From Anastrepha obliqua (lineage: Eukaryota; Arthropoda; Insecta; Diptera; Tephritidae), in assembly GCF_027943255.1 (NCBI RefSeq), contig NC_072893.1, forward strand, positions 94,929,784-94,993,783: 64,000 bases of DNA, given 5' to 3'. Positions 42,575 to 53,634 of this stretch are shown piece by piece (the stretch's first letter is position 1; the number at the start of each line of letters is the position of its first letter). Under the pieces are notes generated by a model. The model did not search any database and had not been told where the DNA came from. It saw only the letters and a list, made by a program, of their open reading frames with translations. Both the position numbers and the translations under genes were made by a program.

Positions 42575-44113
42575 ATTACCACATTCATCGGAAGTCAAGT
42601 ATCTTGGTGTAATACTTGACCCCAAGCTCCACTGGAAGCTGCACATAGAAAATCGAGTTAAGAAGGCCAATATAGCCTTCTACGCCTGTAAATCTATGTT
42701 CGGCAAAAAATTGGGTCTCAAGCCACGTGTCATACTTTGGATGTACAACTTAGTGGTTCTGCCAAATTATACATATGGTTGCCTAGTTTGGTGAATAGCT
42801 CTTCAGAAGGGCTACAACTCCACTAAATTAGAGAGAGTGCAGAGAACTGCATGTGTTGGCATCACTGACACATGTAGAACATGACCCACCACTGCGCTCA
42901 ACGTTATTCTCCACTTAATTCCTGTGGATCTGCAGGTTAAATCCATTGCTGCTCAGAGTGCTATTAGACTGAAGGAGTTTGGCCTTTGGAGACAACTTCC
43001 TGTAGGACATAGCAGCATCTTGAAGCAGATCTCTCCTTTCTTCTCTGATATTCGCACCGATCTCTCCATCCGCAAACTGTGCTTTGAGGGTTGTGCTAGG
43101 GCTATCTTTCCGAGCAGGCAAGATTGGAAAGAGGGGAGAGTTGGTGCGGATATAGATGCCTCTGTTTTCCTTGACGGATCCAAAATGGAGTCTGGAGTGG
43201 GAGCGGGGGTCTACTCCAATTCAGCCAGCATTTCGGTCTCCTTTAAACTGCCGGAGACAAGCAGCGTCTTTCAAGCAGAGGTCTTAGCGATCCTGCAGGC
43301 ATGCAAAATGCTTCGGGATCGCTGTTGGGAGGGAGCCAAATATTTTTTCCGATAGCCAAGCTGCAATCAAGGCACTGTCATCGCCGTATTGCAGCTCTCT
43401 TCTCGTGAACTCCTGTAAGGAGGAACTTAAACGTCTCGAACGTGCAGGAAACATTTCCCTCATCTGGGTTCCTGGGCACAGGAATATAGAGGGAAATGAA
43501 ATTGCCGATGAGCTTGCCAGGAAGGGGGCGGCAGAACCGGATCCAGCTGCCCCCTTCTCAGACATCGGTATCCCCTTGGCCGTCGTTAAAGGGAAACTAC
43601 ACAACTTCTTTCTAAGAAAAGCGCAAGTCAGATGGAGGTCTGTCACATCGTATGCCATTTCAAAAGCACTATGGCCTCAATACGATGCTTAAGGTGATGG
43701 GAACCCCCCGCCATTCAATTTCCAAACTCATTGCGGTGATCACTGGCCACTGGGTGATCGGCACTCATGCGGAGAAGCTTGGAATTCCGTACAACCCCCA
43801 TTGCAGAAGCTGTGGGGATCCTACAGAGAAAGAGACTGTGGAACACTTTCTCTGCAGATGTCCGGCTTTGGCGGCTAGGCGCTTGAGATTCCTCAGCGTT
43901 CCCTTTGGGGATGACCTGACGAAATTCTCCAGCCTAGATCCCTTTTCTCTCCTCCGCTACATCAACAGCACTGGATGGCTGTAGACGGTCTTATCTCCTC
44001 CCTTAATCCTTTCAGAGGTAGTGGTCCACATTATGGTATCAAAACGGCACGTAAGTGCTACTTGTAGTGTACCTGGGGTACTCTTGCCATCTTACCTACC
44101 TACCTACCTACCA
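42575..44113 (+). mobile_element. RNase H LINE, 5' truncated, (CTAC)n tail
   Basis: Plus-strand LINE 3' part ending in CTTACCTACCTACCTACCTA (about 44092-44112). A second member of the same family, in the opposite orientation and with the same tail type, lies at 47626-49025. The two differ from the (TAA)n LINE at 37790. Confidence 0.87.
42580..43983 (+). pseudogene. LINE reverse transcriptase C-terminus plus RNase H, frameshifted
   Basis: Reads SEVKYLGVILDPKLHWKLHI, ANIAFYACKSMFGKKLGLKP and LERVQRTACVGIT, with stops near 42795 and 42882. It is then open 42924-43355 through VDLQVKSIAAQSAIRL and FLDGSKMESGVGAGVYS (RNase H first Asp, usually TDGS) to FQAEVLAILQACKML (Glu). A frameshift near 43350 leads to SDSQAAIKAL (Asp) and GHRNIEGNEIADELARKG (last Asp). 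A second frameshift near 43690 leads to the zinc tail CRSCGDPTEKETVEHFLCRC and PALAARRLRFL, ending at 43983 (STGWL). All four RNase H acidic residues are present, but in split frames. Confidence 0.88.
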
Positions 44114-45202
44114 CAGATGTTGTTTAGGCCGAGCAGGTAGTAAATCTCATAGTTTTAAAGAGTTGCAGGATTCGAATTACTGCACTCAATTTTTTTAGAG
44201 TTTCTCCGTGCTGTGCTGTCATTTCTCCGCTTCTAAAGCCACAATATATTCATACGAGTGAAAATTTAAAATGTGTTGTAGCTGAGCTATTTGAAATAGC
44301 GCAGTTGATGCTAAGCGATAATTTTATTTGCAATGTGCTGCAGCTTCGGCTGTTCAAATGTGCGCAGCAAAGCAAAGTCAAAATTGTATTCAGAAAATTG
44401 TTGGTTTCGCAGCACAGCCACATCATATTTTTTAGTGCTGCCGCTATTGTGCAGCCAATTTGTCAAATTCTGGTTGACTTCTTGATTTTCGTCTAAAATC
44501 TTACCAACAATTTTTATGTTATTCAATATATGGATGACGGCCTAATGCGACTGAATTACGGCTGTCGGCTGTGTTAACCGCATATGTAATATCAAGTCCT
44601 GCTATATCTGCAACCATGGCAATAAAATGAGCGCCAAGATGCGTAAAATAGTCCGCCAGACCTACAGCTAACGAAAAGGTGCTGATATGATTACACCTCA
44701 TCCCACATACAGCTATGGCAAAAATTACCCGAAGTAATGCCTAGCCTCTCAACATTAATACTTCGCAGACAATCTCTTGCAAGAGTAACCACAAATCTCG
44801 GGGCTGAGGCTTTGTTAACCTTAGAAGCACCCTCAAGCGACCATACAAGTTCGTATACTTGCCCAGAGCTGGCTGAATTGAGGCCAACCTCTCCAGAAGC
44901 AGACCGCATATTCTATAATTTACTTATTCAATTCTTATTTATCTTATTTATCCTTTCCGGGGTACTGGTATGAAAGCTATACTACCTATATTGAAAAAAA
45001 AATGTATTTAGCATAAATGTTGTATGCCAAAAATGTTACCCGTTATTTTTCATATTTTGCCAATAAAAATACGTGCAACATCGATCATCATTTTCAAGAA
45101 AAATCGTTGATTTGGTAAGTGTTTAAAGTTACACCTCTGCGCAAACTAATGCAAATCAAATTATATCACCAATACCTTTACTCCAATTTCTTTTATTAGC
45201 AA
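44114..45202. other. no supported gene
   Basis: Non-coding or unrecognised. A 72-codon minus-strand frame at 44691-44909 and short plus-strand frames lack any motif. Confidence 0.45.
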
Positions 45203-45440
45203 GTAAAAAATATTTTTACTGCAATTTTTTTCCAGTAATCAGAAAAAAAAATTGTTTACTCAAATTTTTTTCCAGCAATTAGTAAAAAACTGTTTTTACT
45301 CCAATTTTTTTTCCAGTTATCAGTAAAAAAATATTTTACTGCAATTCTTTTCCAGTAATCAGTAAAAAACTATTTTTACTGCAATGTTTTCTGTAATCAG
45401 TAAAAAATTATATTTACTGCATTTTTACTGCTACTGCAAA
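45203..45440 (+). repeat. minisatellite, about six units of 38-41 bp
   Basis: Units begin at 45203, 45242, 45282, 45323, 45362 and 45400. The consensus starts GTAAAAAA(C/T)TATTTTTACT and continues GCAATTTTTTTCCAGTAATCA. Each unit contains a small inverted repeat (AGTAAAAA...TTTTTACT) and, in the first four, a T-rich tract ending in CCAG. Units have diverged by a few bases and the last two are shorter. Confidence 0.9.
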
Positions 45441-45596
45441 GTGGCCATCTACGCATAATATACAGGTGCAGTAATAGCAATGGCTTATAAACCAAGGGGC
45501 AGGGATATCTCCTACAACCATAATTGTGTATGCCTAGCTTTAGGTTTTTTGTATGATGATACCCCACTCATAGTAATAATAATAATAATAATAATA

Positions 45597-46211
45597 ATGG
45601 ATGAAGAAATTGATTTAGCAGATGTTCTTTCAGACACTGATTTAAACGTCGACTGCGTTGAGATATTCGGAGAACAAAACATTCCGGAACCATTCGATTC
45701 GATTGCGTCGGAAATATGACACCAAAGAATGGTGTCATAATTTCGAAAACGCTGACCTTTCACTTCGAAATGCTGCAAAACAGACCCGTGCGTCGAAAGA
45801 ATCCGTCCAAGAAGTGTGCAAGAGTGACGTGTGCGAAATTTATACAGTCAAGATATTCATAAATATCACAATGAAACATACGTCAAAGCAGACTTTAAAT
45901 AGATTCCGGACGCTGAGTTTTATACTGCAACAAAGAGAGGAGGAGTCTCAGGTGCCTCTAAGTTAAAAATGTTGGAGAAGTGCCCTACAAAATGTTTGGT
46001 TTGCGAAGTCATCTGCAAGTGTGGTATGAAAAGCATGGGCATTATAAAACAACATAATGGCTCAGTTCTGTTCTACACCGATCAAGCATCGTGTCCTTAT
46101 AGACGTCTTGCTATGAACTGGTGTGATAATCACGGCGTAAATATGTTCAAAGGGACAACAACCCACCAAACTGTCCACAATTGCGACCTATTGGAAAAAA
46201 TAAGAAAATAA
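45597..46211 (+). pseudogene. unrecognised broken protein-coding remnant
   Basis: Starts with an acidic 40-residue stretch MDEEIDLADVLSDTDLNVDC after a (TAA)n run. A frameshift near 45700 leads to SIRLRRKYDTKEWCHNFENA, and further frame changes to AEFYTATKRGGVSGASKLKM (from about 45910). This joins LEKCPTKCLVCEVICKCGMK, then DQASCPYRRLAMNWCDNHGV to a stop at 46211. The chained frames look like one eroded protein of roughly 200 residues with several Cys pairs (CxxC). I do not recognise the family. It could be an old transposon protein or a host pseudogene. Confidence 0.4.
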
Positions 46212-46283
46212 ATTAAAAATGAGCATCAGCTTAAAATGAATTTGCAAAGAGCAGTAGGTACGAGTATACATATATGAATATAT

Positions 46284-46592
46284 AATTGGCGCGTACACCC
46301 TTTTTGGGTGTTTGGCCGAGCTCCTCCTCGTATTTGTGGTGTGCGTCTTGATGTTGTTCCACAAATGGAGGGACTTACAGTTTTAAGCCGACTCCGAACG
46401 GGCAGATATTTTTATGTGGAGGTTTTTCATGGCAGAAATACACTTGGAGGTTTGCCATTTCCTGCCGAGTGGCAACCGCTATTAGAAAAATGTTTTTCTT
46501 AATTTTGGTGTTTCACCGAGATTCGAACCAACGTTCTCTCTGTGAATTCCGAATGGTAGTCACGCACCGACCCATTCGGCTACGGCGGCCGC
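46284..46592 (-). mobile_element. tRNA-derived SINE, full length
   Basis: Minus-strand copy from GGCGGCCGCCGTAGCCGAAT (46592 side) with B box GGTTCGAATCTCGGTG (about 46515-46530), complete body and the 3' end GTACGCGCCAATTATATATT. Its tail is TA-rich rather than (ATTT)n. A 64-codon frame on the plus strand is chance. Confidence 0.92.
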
Positions 46593-47625
46593 CAAGAGAG
46601 CAGTAGATACCGTAGCAAAAACAGATGACCATCGTCCAATGAGAGGAGTCAAATCTAAATAGCGCCATTTTGTTTATGACAAAGGGAATTGATATGAGCT
46701 TTTTTTAACATAGTGCGCTTAATAAAGAAAAATTGTTGAAGCTCTTATAGCTACGTTAAAAAGTATGCATGAATTGCTTGTCCCACCCAAATGGCGTAAG
46801 AAAAATTCGATAGATCCACCCTGGTGTGAAACAGGGTTCTCCTGATACTATCGAAAAATGCCATCTGACAGCAATTTTTCAATTTTCAATTCATACTTTA
46901 CGTCTGAAATTATGGACCATATCGCTTCCCAAACTAATTTGTACACTCAACAATCCTATGAATAAACTGACCTCAGTCCAATTATGATGACTACTTCCAA
47001 TGTCTCAGCTATTTTGCTTCAAGGAATTTCATAAATAAGCCACACATATTATACGAGAGAAATAAAATTAAATTTTACTTTTTAGTGATTTCCTGGGCTG
47101 AACAAGAACAAGTTAAATAAATTGCAACTCTATTCTTTTTTAAACGTTTCTATATTAAAACTCTATTTAACGTCTGCTGTTTCAGTGATTCTCTTTTAAA
47201 TACGTTTGTCCTCAATTGGTGGAAAAAAGAATATGGAAGGAAAAGGAATGGAAAGGGAATGGAGTTTATCGCAGGTCTAAATTGACAGCCATTGAAACTT
47301 TATTTAGTCATTTAACGTCATTCTATTCGACTTCGTGTAAATTTTTGGAATGAAATATTCAAATGGACAGTATTTTTTGTTTGAGAACATAATTTTAAGG
47401 AAAATAATTATAATTCAAAATGGAGGGGATCTTAATTAGGTTTGGTTGAAGTTTAAAGTTGATAGCGTATTTGGTTACTAGTATGTGTGTTTTTTGAAAA
47501 TCACTTTTTTAGAGGCGTCAGTGTTAATACTTAGCTTTTGTTTTATTCACAAATTGAATTTCGACACCTCGTATGACGTATACAGGTATTTATGGTGTCA
47601 TGAGCCACTACTCAACTTCTTATTG
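46593..47625. other. no gene seen
   Basis: AT-rich, with a purine-rich GGAAAGGGAATGG stretch near 47230-47265. Nothing recognisable. Confidence 0.6.
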
Positions 47626-49025
47626 ACGTAGGTAGGTAGGTAGGTGAAATGGTTGAAGTGCCAGTCTGGCACTCCCCAAGTAGCACTGAAGCGCCGGTTT
47701 GATACCATTATGATACCTCAGCAGGCAGTTATCTATAGCCACCCAGAGCTGTTGATTGATGGAAATTAGGTTGGCGCACCGCCACAGGCTGTCAAAGAAA
47801 GGATCACCCAGTGACCTAAATCGTCTAGCTGCGAAACCCGGACATTTACAACAGTCTCCTTCTCTGAAAGGGTCCCACAGCTTCTGTAATGGGGGTAAAA
47901 TGGTATCCCTAGCTTTTTCGCTTGTATGCCGATCGTCTAGTGACCGGTAAACACAGTTACGAGTTTGCAAATTGAATGGCGAGGAGTCCAAAGTACTTCC
48001 TGAGTCCTTCGTATATTGTACTGGGGCCAAAGGATTTTCGAAATAGCACATGAAGAAATGGAGCTCCATCTTTTCTGCGCTTTCCTGAGAAATAATTTGT
48101 GCTGTTCATCTTTAACAACTGTCAGGGAGATCCCGATGGCCGGGTAGGAGATCTCTGAGGCCAATTCAGACCCCTTGCTAGCAAGCTCATCAGCAATTTC
48201 ATGTCCTTCTATGTTCTTATGTCCTGGCACCCAGGTCAGAGAAATGTTACCTGCAAACCCAAGAGATTTGATCTCCTCCTTACAGGAGTCTACTAACTTC
48301 GATCTGCACCGATCGCCTTAATCGAGGCTTGACTATTTGCAAGCAGGTTAATATCTCCCTCGCTGCCAAGTTCCCTAAGCATTTTGCATGCCTGCAGGAT
48401 GGTAAAGACTTCTGCCGGAAAAACACTAGCAGTATTCGGCAGTTTCAAGGAAATAAATAAATTGTCTGATTTAGAGAAAACCCCTGCTCCGACTCCCGAC
48501 TCCATCTTGGAACCGTCAGTGAAGACAGATATGCAAGCTTTGGTGCGGATTTTCCCCTGGATCCAATACTGCCTATTTGGAAAGATTGCCCTAGCACGAC
48601 CCTTAAACTTGAGTTTGCGGATAGCAGATCTCTCTATTCGAAGTTCGGAGAAATACAGTATTAACTGCCCGAAAGTGCTACCATATCCCTTAAGAGATTG
48701 CCTCCAGAGGCCAACCTGCTTTAACCTGATTGCACTTTGAGCTGCGATGGAAATAACGTAGAAGTCGATGGGAAGTAAGTGCAAAACGACAACAGGGCAG
48801 CACTGGGGCAAGTTTTACATCCTCCGGTGATGCAAATGCATGCAGTCCTTTGCACCCTCCCCAGTTTAGTGATATTATAGCCCTTCAGAAGAGCTTCCCA
48901 CCAGACCAGGCATCCATTCGTTAAAATTGGCACCACCAGTGCATTGTACATCCACAGCATGACCTGTGGCTTGAGTCCCCATTTTTTACCGAACATAGAC
49001 GTATCCGCAAAACTAATCATACGAA
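47626..49025 (-). pseudogene. RNase H LINE, 5' truncated, (CTAC)n tail
   Basis: Minus-strand sister of 42575-44113. From right to left: SMFGKKWGLKPQVMLWMYNA, LVVPILTNGCLVWWEALLKG and RVQRTACICITGGCKTCPSA; a frameshift; SIAAQSAIRLKQVGLWRQSL; VFTDGSKMESGVGAGVFS (RNase H Asp); PAEVFTILQACKMLRE (Glu); LANSQASIKAIG, where the third acidic residue (usually SDSQ) is Asn. A shift leads to WVPGHKNIEGHEIADELASK (last Asp) and the C-terminus, with a damaged zinc tail. The tail (CTAC)n is seen on the plus strand as GTAGGTAGGTAGGTAGG at 47627-47643. Confidence 0.88.
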
Positions 49026-49759
49026 TATTTAACGCCAATACCCGCATACAAATCATTGCAGAAGTCGTCTTTTATGTCGTCACATTCGAATTAATTTTTC
49101 TCTTCTTTTCTACCACAATATTTTTCATTCTAATTCTTGTAGGCAGGCGACAAAATGCACACTTTAAATTGTAAACAACCACTTGACACATTACTGTCCC
49201 AACAGCAATGGCCGCAGGAGGTGTGAAAAAAGTGATAAGCTTATGTTTGTGTCAACTCTTGTGCTGAGTGAACTACCGAGCTGGTTGGATTGAAAAAGGA
49301 ATGATTGTCTCTGCATTGTCAGCAGTGTTCTGACTCTTGTCTGAGGAAGCTGTTACCGCTGCTGCCGTTGCAATATTCACATTTGGGAAATCAAAATAAA
49401 TCAAACAACAAAACAATGTGGCAATCAAGCAACGCTTAAAGACAAAAGGCCGCAAAATCAAAATAGAACAACTGGAATTGAAAGCTGTAAGCAATACGAA
49501 CAAGAACAGAAATCATTTTAGAAGTCCTGCTGTGAAAGACAGAATTCCTTATTGGTAAAATGGGGAAAAATAGAAAAACATTGGACGCCAATCGGTTGAT
49601 CTATTGTTCTTTAGAAATTTGCAACTTAATTGAAGGAATTACCAAGTAGTGCATGTTATGCAAAGTGTTGGAAGGGAGGTAGCGAGATAAAAATATTCGA
49701 TCCCAATCAACCAGTCTGAACTTACATGTGCATATTTTTTTCTGAGGAGTAATGATTCA
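49026..49759. other. no gene seen
   Basis: Non-coding spacer between a LINE and a SINE. Confidence 0.6.
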
Positions 49760-50055
49760 GCCGTCGTAGTCGAATGGGTTGGTGTATGATTACCATTCGG
49801 AGAACGTAGGTTCGAATCTCCGTGAAACACCAAAATGCAGAAAAAGTTTTTTCTAATAGCGGTCGCCCCTCGACAGGCAATGGCAAACTTCCAAGTGTAT
49901 TTCTGCCTTGAAAAAAATCCTTATAAAAAAATATCTGCCGTTCGTGATCGGGTTAAGGCTTTAGGTCTCTCCATTTGTAGATAAACATCAAGACCCTTGC
50001 AACAAATAGGACAAAGAGCTCGACCAAGCCCCCAAAAAGGGTGTAAGCACCAATT
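49760..50055 (+). mobile_element. tRNA-derived SINE, full length, plus strand
   Basis: Near-complete copy in plus orientation: head GCCGTCGTAGTCGAATGGGT, B box GGTTCGAATCTC, body GGTCGCCCCTCGACAGGCAA and CTGCCTTGAAAAAAATCC, end GTGTAAGCACCAATTA followed by TATATACATATA. A Tc1/mariner-type end (CTCAGTTTTGCC) begins at 50069 within the TA-rich tail. Confidence 0.9.
49767..49820 (+). promoter_or_regulatory. internal RNA polymerase III promoter of the SINE
   Basis: A box TAGTCGAATGGGTTGGTG (49767-49784; consensus TRGYNNARNNGG-like) and B box GGTTCGAATCTC (49809-49820; consensus GGTTCGANTCC), about 42 bp apart start to start, which is normal for a tRNA promoter. Given for this plus-strand copy; full-length copies elsewhere have the same pair. 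Confidence 0.75.
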
Positions 50056-50068
50056 ATATATACATATA

Positions 50069-50725
50069 CTCAGTTTTGCCATAAGTTCTGTTACAAGTTA
50101 AGTCCGTTATATGTAGATATCATGCTGTAATACTTTTTTTGATGAAGTTAGTTTTATTAATCATGTAAATATTAAAAAAAAAATGTATTTTCATTCGAAA
50201 CGGTCACCTTTTGGTTTTACAGGCCGTTCAGCTCTTGCAGCTCGCACGATTTCAATGGATATTGACGTCGCTGCTCGAAAGATTGTTTAAGCCTCTCCAA
50301 ATTTCTATGAGGTTTTCGAAGGCCATGTTCTTCAATTCTGACCATATATATTCTGTAGTCAAATGTATTCAGACCTGGACTTCCAGACGGCCAATCTTCT
50401 GCGGTTATGAAACCAGGAATATTGTACTTTTAGCCACTGCTGGCTGGTTCTTCCTAATGGGCTGGAGCGGAATCTTGCTGGAATATCCCGCCACGCATTC
50501 TAAGACATCCTTCTGGTACCCTTCTGCCCCGAAGACCATCATGTGGAGATTATCTCTAATTAGTCTTGTCATGGATCTGGTCGATGTATTAATTTCCCCG
50601 GACATGATTTTCTGCTTTCTAAGGGGATTTCTGCGGATTCTTTCTCGCACGGCTTTTAATGCTGAACTGGTTCGAACCACGCGAGGACGACCACTTCGTT
50701 TTCTGTCTTACGTCAAATTAGCAAC
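50069..50725 (-). pseudogene. DD37-type Tc1/mariner remnant
   Basis: The left end is CTCAGTTTTGCCATAAGTTC after TA (50067-50068); the right end is not found. The minus-strand transposase remnant keeps VRTSSALKAVRERIRRNPLR, KQKIMSGEINTSTRSMTRLI and RDNLHM (helix-turn-helix). It then jumps over the first and second catalytic regions to VFGAEGYQKDVLE and, in another frame, an eroded SPxLNxxDY (third motif) and ENMxxRKPHRNLE-like C-terminus. Internally deleted and inactive. Confidence 0.75.
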
Positions 50726-50899
50726 TAATAAATCTAATATTTTGTTTTCTTCTATTCCTCTAAATCAGGTATGCCCAACGCTTGAGCTCGCGATCGAAAA
50801 CAGCTTTTGTGGTTTTAGCATTAGCTGTCTGTCAGTTGGCTAAATGACAGTCCAGAGTGTTGTTTACAAGCGTGCGGAAGCCTTTTGCCGAGAGTAAAC

Positions 50900-51720
50900 G
50901 CGAAAAAAGAAAATCAGTAATGGATTTGAAACGTAATAGTGTGATTGCATTATATTTGGCAGGATTGTTCGTGAACTCGAGCAACTTAAAGTAAATAAAG
51001 TTTTGGTTTATCGTACCATTGCTCGTTACAATGATACTGGCAGCATCGCGAAACGTCATGGAAGTGGTCATCAAAAGGCTGCAAAGTCACGTGAAATGGT
51101 TCAAAAGGGAAGAAGCGACTTGAGCGAAATCCCCGACGAAGTGCCAAACAAATGGCAAAAGAACTGAAAATATTTGACCGTAGCATCCGCCGCATACTGA
51201 AAAATAATTTCAAAGTCAAGCCTTACAAGATCCAAAAGGCGCATGATCTCACACCAAAGCAGCAACTTGAGAGAGACTTGAGAGAGCGAAAGAGTTGCTT
51301 CGCTTGGCTGAAAGCGGTCAGTGTTCGAACATTGTGTTTTCTTGTGTTATTTGTAAACTCCCAAAACGATAGGATTTATTTGGCCGATCGTTGATACGAG
51401 GATTTGAATTATCGATTGGCCACCAGGAGGCAGCCACAGGTAATGGTTTGGGCCGCTGTAACCGCAGATGGTCGCTCTCCAATCATTTTCATCGAACCTG
51501 GCGTCAAGGTTAAAGCGAAATATAATCGAGAAAGTATTCTGAAGGTTGCTTTGAAGCCGTGGGCAGACAAACATGGACGTTTCAACAGGACTCGGCACTG
51601 TCTCACAAAGTTCAAGTGAACCAAGAGTGTCTAAAAACAACGTTCCGAACTTCATAACGTCCACACGATGGCTCTCAATTTCGCTAGGCGCAACTAAACC
51701 GAACTAAAAGATTCAGTCTA
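50900..51720 (+). pseudogene. maT-type transposase, 3' truncated
   Basis: Related to 13490-14517. MDLKRNSVIALYLAG starts at 50920; a frameshift leads to VNKVLVYRTIARYNDTGSIA, then RLERNPRRSAKQMAKELKIF, DRSIRRILKNNFKVKPYKIQ and KAHDLTPKQQLERDLRERKS. The first catalytic motif is lost (CFLVLFVNSQNDRIYLADR). A stop precedes DLNYRLATRRQPQVMVWAAV and TADGRSPIIFIEPGVKVKAK, then LKPWADKHGRF, after which the second and third catalytic Asp regions are deleted or scrambled. No terminal repeats found. Confidence 0.82.
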
Positions 51721-53134
51721 AAGTAATTTTTCAAACTAAATGTATGGCCTTTTTATTTGGTTATACTTCGAGTGCCTGACCCAAATGACCGTCGTATTTT
51801 TCCTGATTGGGCTCATTTAGATTTATTAATTCAATTTATTGGAAAACAGTAGTCAAAAATTAGACTAATCGAACGGAAAATTAGACTGATCGGCAGGTAT
51901 ATCATAATAAAAAATAAATGCCATGGAATTATCTACCAGATTATAATAAAAAGAATTAATTCCGACAATATTTCTGTTTATTATTATCACTTTAAGTTTT
52001 CCAGCTCTTAAAAAACACCCGATACAACCGCAAACAGTGAAGTGCCAATAATAAGCTTTTACGCCAAACCAGCACATTTGCAAAAATTGTATACATTGGT
52101 GTTGGTTATAGGTGCTCTAAATAAACAGCCGTTGATTTTTTTGTCGGCATCGCAGGAATTCCGCTCATTTAAGTCCAAGTGAAAGTAATAAAATAGGATT
52201 TTTGGAAATGGGTTGGTACGTCAAAAAACACCACTTCCAGGCAAACTTCTACTGTTATGCAGCTTCACATTAGGTACCTTCTCTTGACCTATGACTTCCT
52301 CTTGACAGGGAAGCCCAAAAGCAAATGCCTGCGGTGCTGATCACTTTTCGCGGCAAACCACCTATTAAATGAATACCAGAGCAATCAAGGCCACAGAATC
52401 GAAATATTTAAGAACTTCAAACCGACCGCACACCTTGGAAACCCCTCTTTAGAAAATGTTAACAAAATATATAACTTTCGAAAGAATGCAGGTCATTAAC
52501 ATTTATCTCATTTCATTCATACCTATTGCAATGATTGGGTCGTAAGCCCTGGCATCTAGTATGCTTACTCCCACATCTTGGCCAACCGCAGCCAGAAGAA
52601 ATGCACATACGCTCATCCCAACCCAGCTCTATCCTGAGATTCAAAAGAGAAGTGGATCTGGATGAGGTACTGTTATGAGTAAAGGGAACAAAAGTCCATG
52701 AAGTGAAAGTGCAAACCTCATAAAGAATCTACATATCTAACTATGTTAGCAAAACATGTCAACCCTAACAGATAAAAACTCAAATGCTATTGAAGTATCT
52801 AATTTTTTAATTCAACGTATGAAATACTTACATATACGAGTATATATTTGCATAAGCCAACACCAAGTCTTCAACAGAACTACATACTATACATAAATAC
52901 AAAAAGGAATTTAACGAAGTTTGATTGAAGTTGACAGTTCACTCATAAAAAATGCTAAAATGTATATAGTACATATGTACACAAGTAGAAGCCGAAAAGA
53001 AAATTCAAGACTTTATGAAAATTCTAAAAAAAAAACTCTTAAAATTTTAATTAAATTTATTTTAAAACAAATAATTATAAATATGTAAATGGCAACACTT
53101 CTCAACACAATACAGACACAACTACGATACGCTG
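51721..53134. other. no gene seen
   Basis: AT-rich, no recognisable content. Confidence 0.6.
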
Positions 53135-53468
53135 GGAGAGAGATGGTAGCAGGTACCGGCTTTCGTCTTTTTATATGGCACACGGAGATCCAGCACCGTT
53201 GATGCTGCTAAAAGAGCTGATACTGGACAGCGAAGCTTGCGGCAACAAATAAATAATGGGAGGCGACGCAAACGCTCATCACACTACCTGGGGTAGTTCA
53301 GATATTAACGAGCGAGGTGAGTCACTCTTTAATTTTACTATGGGAACCAAATTATTGCTCTGCAATCGCGGTGATGAGCCTACCTTTATTGTACGCAATC
53401 GTCAGGAAGTTCTTGACATTACGTTAGTTTCAGACTCTATTATAGATAGAATCGTGAATTGGAGGGTA

Positions 53469-53634
53469 CAGACTCGACGAGAGGGGGGGCATCGGGTACT
53501 GTTTCCCCCGGGCTCGGAGTTTTCAGAGGGGCCCGGACTCGAGAATATACGTATTTATATGAATTAGACATAATTGGAAAGGGCCCGCATTTGCAATTTT
53601 CCCCCGGGGCCCGGATATGCTCTCTACGGCCCTG
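53469..53634. mobile_element. hAT-type MITE, 166 bp, GC-rich
   Basis: The 8-bp duplication GGAGGGTA is at 53461-53468 and 53635-53642. The element starts CAGACTCGACGAGAG and ends CTCTCTACGGCCCTG; CAG...CTG termini with an 8-bp duplication are the hAT signature. The terminal repeats match at about 10 of 15 positions. The interior is strikingly GC-rich (CCCCCGGGCTCGG, GGGGCCCGG) against AT-rich surroundings. Ignoring the element and one duplication copy, the endonuclease frame of the host LINE runs straight on. Confidence 0.88.

Noticed and set aside
44691..44909. 72-codon minus-strand frame
   Set aside because: No motif or homologous copy; chance frame.
45562..45599. (TAA)n run as the tail of an I-like LINE
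   Set aside because: No LINE coding or 3' UTR sequence precedes it. It may be a simple microsatellite.
49760..49835. A possible genuine tRNA gene
   Set aside because: A and B boxes are good but there is no acceptor stem pairing, and the same head occurs in many copies joined to the SINE body, so it is a SINE promoter, not a tRNA gene.
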